Below are positions 6,961-13,014 of a stretch of 13,838 nucleotides of DNA, piece by piece; position 1 is the stretch's first letter, and each line of letters begins with the position of its first letter. Source of the DNA: Acidiferrobacter sp. (GTDB taxonomy: Bacteria > Pseudomonadota > Gammaproteobacteria > Arenicellales > UBA868); NCBI GenBank assembly GCA_002694065.1, contig NZKZ01000104.1, positions 10,561-24,398 of the forward strand, read 5' to 3'. The notes beneath the pieces are model-generated. The model ran no database searches. It saw only the letters and a list, made by a program, of their open reading frames with translations, and was not told where the DNA came from. The position numbers and the translations under genes were made by a program.

Positions 6961-7832
6961 GTCGAGTCGGGCGAGCGGATCGCGAAGACGATCCGACGCT
7001 GGCCCAACAGGGTACTGAAATCAGCACTCAAACGTCCTGTCACTCCAAGCGACACGCCCGGTCCTGTTGGGCCCAGCCATAACAGATCTGAACCACGCAG
7101 AAATCTTCCCCTGGCAGACAATTTTGCCCGTAACTCATTGATCATGCCTGACGCGTCGCGGGTGGCGAAAAGGACCGACGCCTCGGCGAGTCTCTCCCCT
7201 GCGTTATCTGCCAATAAGGCCTCTAACCGCGCGCCGAGCAGTGTTGCCCCTTCTTCCTTACCCAACTGCCACGGCATCCCCAACACGAGGTAACGCACAC
7301 CTGCGTTAGTTATGGTCATGGCCGACCAATCCCCTTTTTGCTCGGGCGCTAGCAATCTGTCGCGGATGACCACCGCGGGAATTAGTTCGGAGAAGGATTC
7401 GTACCACGGGGCAGCTTCGTCCACCGTGCCGATACCCTGTGGCCGCACCCGCAACATCCAGCCCAAATGCGCGACCTGTTCAGCACCCGCGGCCAAATCC
7501 AAAGTGGCGCCACTGGAGGTGAACATATTCTCAAGCAGGGACGACACCACCATTTCCTGGCTGGAGGCAACGCTCCACCAATACCCCACCACGCCGCCAT
7601 AATCGGGAGCGAGGTTCATCATTACGAGATCCTGAACCTCCACGGCCAGGCCCGGCTCGATGTCCGGCAACGGATCCGCCATCTGCTGTCGGGCCCCGAA
7701 TGCCTCTAACGCCTGATTGAGAGTTGCTTGGGCACTCTCCGAACCGAAGGCCGAGGAACCGCCCGCTGCGAGCGCCAAAGCAAGCGCTCCTGACCCTAAG
7801 ACCCTGGCTGTGGGGTGGATAAACTTGTACAC
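6957..7832 (-). CDS. Exported protein resembling the fumarylacetoacetase/hydratase (FAH) fold, probably non-catalytic
   Basis: The 291-residue product has a Sec-type signal peptide (hydrophobic residues about 11-27, likely cleavage near 30). Its body resembles the 2-keto-4-pentenoate hydratase branch of the FAH superfamily: GGVVGYWWSVAS (79-90), LLENMFTSSGATL (99-111), a VAHLGWMLRVRPQGI segment (120-134), ITNAGVRYLVLG (174-185) and the C-terminal LRGSDLLWLGPTGPG (245-259). Compared with that family from memory, the lysine after GY is Trp, the metal-binding E-x-D/E is His-Leu-Gly (122-124), and the ELPD stretch is VIRDR. Catalysis is therefore doubtful. The GTG start at 7830-7832 has AAGGG about 5 bases upstream. 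Its stop codon overlaps that of the convergent TolC gene in the shared CTAG at 6957-6960. The family assignment is by eye and moderately confident; the function is unknown. Confidence 0.6.
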   Translation of the reverse strand: MYKFIHPTARVLGSGALALALAAGGSSAFGSESAQATLNQALEAFGARQQMADPLPDIEPGLAVEVQDLVMMNLAPDYGGVVGYWWSVASSQEMVVSSLLENMFTSSGATLDLAAGAEQVAHLGWMLRVRPQGIGTVDEAAPWYESFSELIPAVVIRDRLLAPEQKGDWSAMTITNAGVRYLVLGMPWQLGKEEGATLLGARLEALLADNAGERLAEASVLFATRDASGMINELRAKLSARGRFLRGSDLLWLGPTGPGVSLGVTGRLSADFSTLLGQRRIVFAIRSPDST

Positions 7833-7866
7833 AAGCCCTTGACCTCAAGAATGGATACTGCGACCA

Positions 7867-7893
7867 TGATGCCAAGCGCGCTGCTCGGCATCA
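7867..7893. promoter_or_regulatory. Operator-like dyad in the divergent FAH-like / HTH intergenic region
   Basis: TGATGCCAAG (7867-7876) and CTCGGCATCA (7884-7893) form an inverted repeat with 9 of 10 paired positions around a 7-base centre. It is in the middle of the 99-bp region between two divergent start codons. One of these genes encodes an HTH protein, so autoregulation through this site is plausible. No convincing -35/-10 pair could be assigned on either strand. Confidence 0.45.
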
Positions 7894-7931
7894 AGTGACA
7901 TGCCGTATCGTCATCGTAGGAACAACGACTG

Positions 7932-8414
7932 GTGACAGATTCTTCCAGACCCTCTTCCAGCAGAATTACGATCACGGAAGCCAGTCGGCTCTTCGGCGTT
8001 TCCACCAATACCATTCGAAGAAGGGTCAAGAACGGGCATTTGACACCGTTTCAACGGCATCAGCCTGGAGGCAGACCCAGATACTTGTTTGATGTAAGCG
8101 ACCTCATACGCGTATTTGGAGAACCGACTCGTGACGATCCAATTGAACGGACTCGTAGTGACAGCGACATGCCACGGAACGTTCCAAGTGAAGAAAGTAT
8201 TGAAACCAAAGAGGTTTTTGAGAGATTGAACTCGTTCCACAGACTCGAAAAGGAATACGACGCATTGAAAGCCAGATTTGAAGCCCAAAGCCGGCATCTT
8301 GAAGACCTGCAGCGTTTGCTCACCCCTCGTCTTGAAGCACCTCGTCCGATTGGTCAGCGGGCGGCGCGATACCTGGGTGAACTGGCCCGAGCCTTTAGGG
8401 GGGAAAACCCATGA
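7932..8414 (+). CDS. MerR/excisionase-like HTH protein with C-terminal coiled coil
   Basis: The 160-residue protein starts with a MerR/HTH_17-type DNA-binding domain (residues 11-63). The helix-turn-helix is TITEASRLFGVSTNTIRRRVKNG, with a wing GGRPRYLFDVSDLIRVFG. A charged, disordered-looking stretch (64-91) leads to a heptad-rich helix (about 92-131) predicted as a coiled coil, then a basic tail. From memory this plan, including the RVFG ending of the wing, resembles accessory DNA-binding proteins encoded beside plasmid rep genes; a link to RacA-like chromosome-anchoring proteins is only architectural. The GTG at 7932 has AGGA 10 bases upstream. Its stop overlaps the mlaA start (ATGA, 8411-8414), so the two are translationally coupled. 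Base composition is somewhat more AT-rich than its neighbours. Function not established. Confidence 0.75.
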   Translation: MTDSSRPSSSRITITEASRLFGVSTNTIRRRVKNGHLTPFQRHQPGGRPRYLFDVSDLIRVFGEPTRDDPIERTRSDSDMPRNVPSEESIETKEVFERLNSFHRLEKEYDALKARFEAQSRHLEDLQRLLTPRLEAPRPIGQRAARYLGELARAFRGENP

Positions 8415-9172
8415 TCACTGCTCCGCTCAAACGCCAAAAGTTCAGCAATCTCTTGAAAGGCGCTTTGCTGATTGTGGTGATGCTCTCAGCTCCTGGGGCC
8501 GCTTTAGCCGAGCCGACGCCAGATCCTTTGCAGCCTTTCAACCGCGCCATGTTCACATTCAATGACGCAGTGGACCGGGTGTTTTTTCGCCCGCTTGCGG
8601 TCGGCTACCGAGCCGTCCTTCCCCAGCCTGTCAGAAATGGCGTCAACAATTTCTTCAATAACCTTCGCGCGCCGACGACCCTCCTCAATGACATTCTTCA
8701 AGGCAAACCCAAGCGGGCCCAGGAGACAATCAACCGTTTCCTTGTGAACAGTACGATTGGGTTACTGGGTTTTGTCGATATCGCCACAAGACTTGGATTC
8801 CCCGAGCACCAGGAAGACTACGGCCAAACCCTTGCCGTCTGGGGCATCCCAGCCGGGCCATATATCGTTCTGCCCCTGCTGGGGCCGAGTACCCTGCGCG
8901 ATGCTGTGGGAAAAGTGCCTGAGTTCTATATCGCAGATCCCCTTTGGGAGCCTGACGACACGGCGGTAACCATTGCCCGTTTTAGCGTCCGGGCAGTTGA
9001 TATCCGATCACGCCTTCTGGACCTTGATCGCGTTATCAAGATGCAGGTTGATCCTTATCTCTTTTTTCGAGAGACCTATCTTCAGAATCGCCAGCGCGCG
9101 ATTCTGGATGGCGGCCAACCTGATCGCAGCGGGGTATCCAAAGATATCGAGCAGAAATTGTTAGAAGAATGA
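8411..9172 (+). CDS. mlaA: MlaA (VacJ) family phospholipid-asymmetry protein
   Basis: MlaA sits in the outer membrane and removes misplaced phospholipids from the outer leaflet, passing them to MlaC and the MlaFEDB inner-membrane complex. The 253-residue product has the family pattern: DPLQPFNRAMFTFND (about residues 38-52), the amphipathic donut region around NNFFNNLRAPTTLLNDILQG, GLLGFVDIATRLG, and EDYGQTLAVWGIPAGPYIVLPLLGPSTLRD. The signal peptide ends ALA-EPTPDP like a signal peptidase I site. No cysteine lipobox is present, unlike the E. coli lipoprotein. The ATG has AGGGGGG 7 bases upstream and overlaps the HTH stop. apaH follows after 13 bp. No other mla genes are in the window. Confidence 0.92.
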   Translation: MITAPLKRQKFSNLLKGALLIVVMLSAPGAALAEPTPDPLQPFNRAMFTFNDAVDRVFFRPLAVGYRAVLPQPVRNGVNNFFNNLRAPTTLLNDILQGKPKRAQETINRFLVNSTIGLLGFVDIATRLGFPEHQEDYGQTLAVWGIPAGPYIVLPLLGPSTLRDAVGKVPEFYIADPLWEPDDTAVTIARFSVRAVDIRSRLLDLDRVIKMQVDPYLFFRETYLQNRQRAILDGGQPDRSGVSKDIEQKLLEE

Positions 9173-9185
9173 GGAAACCCTGGGC

Positions 9186-10022
9186 GTGGCTACCTGGGCG
9201 ATAGGCGATGTTCAGGGCTGTTTGGATTCACTGAAAAACCTTCTTCAGAAGATCCGTTTCGATGATCATTCAGACCGGCTTTGGCTGGTGGGGGATTTGG
9301 TGGGGCGCGGACCCGACCCGTGTGGGGTTCTCGATCTCGTTATCTCAATGGGAGACCGTGCTGTCTGTGTTCTGGGTAACCACGACCTGCATCTGCTGGC
9401 TGCAAGCTTTGGTCTCAAGCGAGTCAAACCCAAAGACCAACTGTCCCCAATTCTCGAACACGAAAAAAGATCGAAATATATAAATTTTCTTTTAAAACAA
9501 AGACTTATATATTACTCATCCGACCTTAACTGCGTAATGGCTCACGCGGGGCTGTATCCCTGGTGGTCCCTTTCTGAGAACTTGAGCCATGCACATGAGG
9601 TCTCCCGCGCTCTGGGAGGGCCGGATCCCAAGTCGTTTCTTGAAAACATGTACGGCGATAGTCCCAGTTGCTGGGACGAAGCGCTTTGCGGTTGGGAACG
9701 CCTGCGCTTCATCACCAATGTGTTTACCCGTATGCGTTTGTGCGACGAAAAGGGGCAGCTTGAGCTTGAGCATAAGGGTGGTGTGTCGGATGCCCCGGAT
9801 GGGTTCTCTCCCTGGTTTGATTTCACTAACCCAGGGCTTTCAGACACTCGGGTGGTTTTTGGACACTGGTCGACCTTGGGGATTGTTAACAAACCCCCTT
9901 ACCTTGGTCTGGACTCGGGTTGTGTGTGGGGAAGGTGTTTAAGCGCTGTACACCTTGAGTCCGAACACGTTAACATCATCTCGGTGCCTTGTGACCAAAA
10001 CGCCAAGATCGACGGACAATGA
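9186..10022 (+). CDS. apaH: Symmetrical diadenosine tetraphosphatase (ApaH)
   Basis: ApaH hydrolyses Ap4A to two ADP (and NpnN caps on RNA) in the cytoplasm. All calcineurin-like phosphoesterase motifs are present: GDVQGC (7-12), GDLVGRGP (36-43), GNHD (64-67), MAHAG with His120, and GHW near residue 225. The length of 278 matches the family (E. coli 280). I chose the GTG at 9186 because it gives the expected N-terminus MATWAIGDVQG and has GAGG 11 bases upstream, overlapping the mlaA stop. Residues 94-112 are encoded by a strikingly AT-rich stretch (9465-9521). It overlaps apaG by 4 bases (ATGA), in the reverse of the E. coli apaG-apaH order. Confidence 0.95.
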   Translation: MATWAIGDVQGCLDSLKNLLQKIRFDDHSDRLWLVGDLVGRGPDPCGVLDLVISMGDRAVCVLGNHDLHLLAASFGLKRVKPKDQLSPILEHEKRSKYINFLLKQRLIYYSSDLNCVMAHAGLYPWWSLSENLSHAHEVSRALGGPDPKSFLENMYGDSPSCWDEALCGWERLRFITNVFTRMRLCDEKGQLELEHKGGVSDAPDGFSPWFDFTNPGLSDTRVVFGHWSTLGIVNKPPYLGLDSGCVWGRCLSAVHLESEHVNIISVPCDQNAKIDGQ

Positions 10023-10396
10023 ATAACGCTTACGAAATCGACATTGAGGTGGAAACTTCCTATATGGCTGAACATTCAGAGCCCGAGGAAGACCGATATG
10101 TGTTTGCTTATACGATTACTTTGGTCAACCGGGGTTCTGTTGCTGCCAAGCTGCTCTCGCGCCGATGGATCATCACCGACGCAGATAACCGCACAGAAGA
10201 AGTCGAGGGAGAAGGCGTGGTAGGCGAACAGCCTACCCTAAAGCCCGGCGAGGGATTTCGTTACACATCAGGCGCGGTCATTGAAACGCCCGTGGGTACC
10301 ATGCACGGCTCTTACAAAATGCTAGCCGAGGACGGTGAGACATTCGATACAGATATACCCCAGTTTGTGCTGTCTGCACCAAGGGTGTTGCACTGA
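10019..10396 (+). CDS. apaG: ApaG domain protein (DUF525 family)
   Basis: ApaG is a small fibronectin III-like beta-sandwich protein; its biochemical role is not settled, though it is commonly linked to apaH. The 125-residue product matches the usual length and contains the conserved GEGVVGEQP (GxGxxGxxP pattern) and FRYTSGAVIETPVGTMHGSY. The ATG at 10019 overlaps the apaH stop codon, so expression is coupled. It closes the plus-strand HTH-mlaA-apaH-apaG cluster and is followed by a putative terminator. The ksgA gene that neighbours apaG in E. coli is not present here. Confidence 0.94.
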   Translation: MNNAYEIDIEVETSYMAEHSEPEEDRYVFAYTITLVNRGSVAAKLLSRRWIITDADNRTEEVEGEGVVGEQPTLKPGEGFRYTSGAVIETPVGTMHGSYKMLAEDGETFDTDIPQFVLSAPRVLH

Positions 10397-10402
10397 TCGA
10401 AT

Positions 10403-10435
10403 ATCAAATAAGTATTTGATTTATATACTTTTTTA
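10403..10435 (+). terminator. Probable terminator between convergent apaG and gyrB
   Basis: ATCAAATA (10403-10410) and TATTTGAT (10413-10420) are perfect inverted copies. They are followed on the plus strand by an AT-rich tract ending in six T (TTATATACTTTTTT). It starts 7 bp after the apaG stop. The stem is AT-rich and therefore weak. The same dyad could help end gyrB transcription from the other side, but no T run follows it on the minus strand. Confidence 0.5.
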
Positions 10436-10441
10436 CTTCAA

Positions 10442-12859
10442 CTAGACATCGAGATTGCTGACGGCAAACGCATTTCGCTGAATGAAATCTCGCCGCGGCG
10501 CCACCTCTTCACCCATCAACACGGTAAATATCTCGTCAGCGCCGACGGCATCTTCAATCTGAACCTGCGACAGGCGGCGTTGTTCGGCGTCCATGGTCGT
10601 CTCCCAGAGTTGCTCTGGGTTCATCTCACCTAGGCCTTTATATCTCTGGATATTGATCCCTCTTCGCGCCTCAGACATCAACCAGGAAAGCGCCTGGGCA
10701 AAGCTTTCTGAATACTGTTCGCGTTGGCCGCGTTTTACGGTAAGCGCTTTTCCGATTTCGGTCTCGAGTCGGTGGCCCAGGGCAGTTAGGGAGGCGTACT
10801 CCGTTGATTCAAAAAACTCCCCCGCAAACCGACTCTGGCGATAACGTCCATGGCGCTCGCTATCGACAACGAGGGTCGCACCATCCTCCTGATCATCCCA
10901 GGCCACGCGGTACGTCGCCCCCCCGGTGCTTGCCTGGACGTTCAGCACCTCACTTAATGTTTGGCTAAAGGTCTCGAGTTCAGCGGAATTTTTCATCTCC
11001 GTGAATTCAAGCGGCGCGATTCCAGATAAAGCCCAGAGCACCTCGGGCTGATAACGCCTTGCCATCCTCTGAATAGCTGTTTCGACAGCAAAATAATCGC
11101 TGCAGATCCCTCTCAGCACACTTCCCGTCAGGGCCGAATCAGGGTTGTGCTCCGGCACAATCTGAGCGTCCTCCAGCGCCAAATCCAGAAGCAGTTTATG
11201 GAGTTCGTCGTCATCTTTGACGTAAGTCTCCTTTTTTCCGGAAGTGAGCTTATACAGCGGGGGTTGGGCAATATATACATGGCCGCGCTCAATGAGTTCT
11301 GGCATCTGGCGGTAGAAAAACGTCAGCAGCAACGTCCGGATATGAGATCCATCAACATCCGCATCCGTCATGATAATGACCCGGTGATAGCGCAGGCGGC
11401 TGACGTCGAAATCGTCTGTGCCTATCCCTGTCCCGAGCGCGGTAATGAGTGTGCCGACCTCATCAGACGCCAGCATTTTGTCAAAGCGCGCTTTTTCTAC
11501 ATTGAGGATCTTGCCTTTGAGCGGCAAGATAGCCTGGAATCGTCGATCCCGAGCCTGCTTTGCTGAACCGCCGGCAGAATCACCCTCAACCAGATAGATC
11601 TCACACAAAGCGGGGTCTTTTTCCTGACAGTCCGCCAATTTTCCCGGCAGACCGCCGATCTCGAGTGCGCTTTTTCTGCGCGTCATTTCTCGTGCTTTTC
11701 TTGCAGCATCCCGGGCACGCGCCGACTCAACGATCTTCTCCATAATGCCGCGCGCTTCTGTCGGATGCTCCAACAGGAAGGTGCTCAAATGGTCGTTAAC
11801 CAGGGATTCCACGGGCCCACGAACATCTGAGGAGACCAGTTTATCCTTGGTTTGGGAGGAGAATTTAGGGTCGGGGACTTTCACCGATAAAACTGCTGTC
11901 AGGCCTTCTCGGCAATCCTCTCCACGAAGAGCGATTTTGGCTTTTTTGGCGAACCCGGACTCTTCCATGTAGCGGCCCAGCGTTCTGGTGATGGCAGCTC
12001 TCAACCCTTCCAGGTGGGTCCCGCCGTCGCGCTGGGGAATGTTGTTGGTGTAGCAGAAAACATTCTCCTGATAGGAATCATTCCACTGCAGCGCAACCTC
12101 AACGATGACATTATCCCGCTCATCCCGGATGTAGCAGGTGGTTGGGTGAAGAGCGCTCTTCTTGCGGTTCAGGTGGGCGACAAAGGCCTCGATGCCTCCT
12201 TTGTATTCGAAAATATCCTCTGTATCTGCGCGCTCATCGACAAGCCGGTTTCGCACGCCAGAATTAAGAAAAGACAGCTCGCGCAGCCTTTTGGCAAGGA
12301 TATCGTGATGCATCACGGGATCTGAAAAGATCTCAGGGTCTGGACGGAAATGCACCTCGGTACCGGTTTTTTCAGTCTCGCCCACTACCGACAGCGGTGT
12401 TTTTGCAAGACCCTTTTCAAAATCCTGGCGGAATATCTGCCCGTCCCTGTGGATGGTGAGTCTGAGGTGGGAAGAAAGCGCGTTAACTACCGAGACCCCG
12501 ACGCCGTGCAGGCCACCGGAAACCTTGTAGGAGTTCTGGTCAAATTTCCCTCCCGCATGCAGTTGGGTCATGATAACTTCAGCTGCGGACCGGCCTTCTT
12601 CCTCGATCATGCCGGTCGGGATACCGCGGCCGTCATCCGATACGCTAACGGTCTCATCAGCGTGGATCGTTACGTTTACCTCACTGCAAAACCCGGCCAG
12701 CGCCTCATCGATTGCGTTATCCACCGCCTCGAAAACCATGTGGTGTAGGCCCGTTCCATCATCGGTATCGCCGATGTACATACCTGGCCGTTTGCGTACC
12801 GCCTCGAGGCCTTTAAGGACCTTGATGCTGCTTTCGTCATAGATGGGGGGATTTGCCAT
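10442..12859 (-). CDS. gyrB: DNA gyrase subunit B (GyrB)
   Basis: GyrB supplies the ATPase and TOPRIM parts of the A2B2 gyrase that introduces negative supercoils. The 805-residue product is full length for the gammaproteobacterial type (E. coli 804). The GHKL ATPase shows EAVDNAIDEA (44-53), DDGRGIP (75-81) and GGLHGVGVSVVNALS. The TOPRIM domain shows YLVEGDSAGGSAKQ with Glu425, and TDADVDG with Asp499/501/503. The long C-terminal insert is followed by RYKGLGEMNPEQLW and a terminal RRDFIQRNA. Asp427 and Lys448, the quinolone-region positions, look wild type. AGGAG lies 5 bases upstream of the ATG, preceded by a perfect TATAAT. dnaN is upstream without an intervening recF. Confidence 0.98.
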   Translation of the reverse strand: MANPPIYDESSIKVLKGLEAVRKRPGMYIGDTDDGTGLHHMVFEAVDNAIDEALAGFCSEVNVTIHADETVSVSDDGRGIPTGMIEEEGRSAAEVIMTQLHAGGKFDQNSYKVSGGLHGVGVSVVNALSSHLRLTIHRDGQIFRQDFEKGLAKTPLSVVGETEKTGTEVHFRPDPEIFSDPVMHHDILAKRLRELSFLNSGVRNRLVDERADTEDIFEYKGGIEAFVAHLNRKKSALHPTTCYIRDERDNVIVEVALQWNDSYQENVFCYTNNIPQRDGGTHLEGLRAAITRTLGRYMEESGFAKKAKIALRGEDCREGLTAVLSVKVPDPKFSSQTKDKLVSSDVRGPVESLVNDHLSTFLLEHPTEARGIMEKIVESARARDAARKAREMTRRKSALEIGGLPGKLADCQEKDPALCEIYLVEGDSAGGSAKQARDRRFQAILPLKGKILNVEKARFDKMLASDEVGTLITALGTGIGTDDFDVSRLRYHRVIIMTDADVDGSHIRTLLLTFFYRQMPELIERGHVYIAQPPLYKLTSGKKETYVKDDDELHKLLLDLALEDAQIVPEHNPDSALTGSVLRGICSDYFAVETAIQRMARRYQPEVLWALSGIAPLEFTEMKNSAELETFSQTLSEVLNVQASTGGATYRVAWDDQEDGATLVVDSERHGRYRQSRFAGEFFESTEYASLTALGHRLETEIGKALTVKRGQREQYSESFAQALSWLMSEARRGINIQRYKGLGEMNPEQLWETTMDAEQRRLSQVQIEDAVGADEIFTVLMGEEVAPRRDFIQRNAFAVSNLDV

Positions 12860-12883
12860 AAATACTCCTAAATTCGGCCCGAA

Positions 12884-12889
12884 ATTATA
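12884..12889 (-). promoter_or_regulatory. Consensus -10 element (TATAAT) upstream of gyrB
   Basis: The minus strand reads TATAAT exactly, about 25 bp upstream of the gyrB ATG, leaving a leader of roughly 18 bases that contains the AGGAG site. No good -35 hexamer is found 16-18 bp further upstream (GGACTT at 17). gyrB promoters are often supercoiling-sensitive, which would fit a strong -10 with a weak -35; that link is inference. Confidence 0.55.
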
Positions 12890-12940
12890 TCATTTGGGCG
12901 GACCTAAAGTCCCACAAAACGGCTATTTCTGGGGGTTTTT

Positions 12941-12956
12941 GGTTCCACGTGAAACA
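12941..12956. promoter_or_regulatory. parS-like ParB-binding site 1
   Basis: GGTTCCACGTGAAACA differs from the bacterial parS consensus TGTTTCACGTGAAACA at only two positions and keeps the central CACGTG palindrome. It lies in the dnaN-gyrB gap, where origin-proximal parS sites are expected. Confidence 0.8.
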
Positions 12957-12957
12957 T

Positions 12958-12972
12958 AGCCTTGGGAAGGCT
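12958..12972. repeat. Short perfect hairpin between the two parS sites
   Basis: AGCCTT-GGG-AAGGCT is a perfect 6-bp inverted repeat with a 3-base loop in the 22 bp between the parS sites. No T tract follows on either strand, so it is not a typical terminator. Confidence 0.5.
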
Positions 12973-12978
12973 GGTAGG

Positions 12979-12994
12979 TGTTCCACGTGGAACT
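12979..12994. promoter_or_regulatory. parS-like ParB-binding site 2
   Basis: TGTTCCACGTGGAACT contains the perfect 14-bp palindrome GTTCCACGTGGAAC, the form of parS known from Pseudomonas-type gammaproteobacteria. Its centre is 38 bp from that of site 1. ParB binding here would load the segregation complex next to the origin. Confidence 0.85.
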
Positions 12995-12998
12995 TTCG

Positions 12999-13014
12999 TG
13001 CGCCTAAAGGCGCA
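12999..13014 (-). repeat. Perfect inverted repeat at the dnaN stop codon
   Basis: TGCGCC-TAAA-GGCGCA is a 6-bp perfect inverted repeat spanning the last codons and stop of dnaN. It could form a GC-rich RNA hairpin at the end of the dnaN message. No T run follows, so it is at best a weak or Rho-assisted terminator. Confidence 0.4.

Noticed and set aside
8176..8185. GGAACGTTCC palindrome inside the HTH gene
   Set aside because: A single 10-bp palindrome in coding sequence is expected by chance; its centre is ACGT, not the CACGTG core of parS.
11147..11566. 139-codon plus-strand open frame inside gyrB
   Set aside because: Antisense to the conserved TOPRIM region of gyrB, so its openness follows from gyrB codon constraints.
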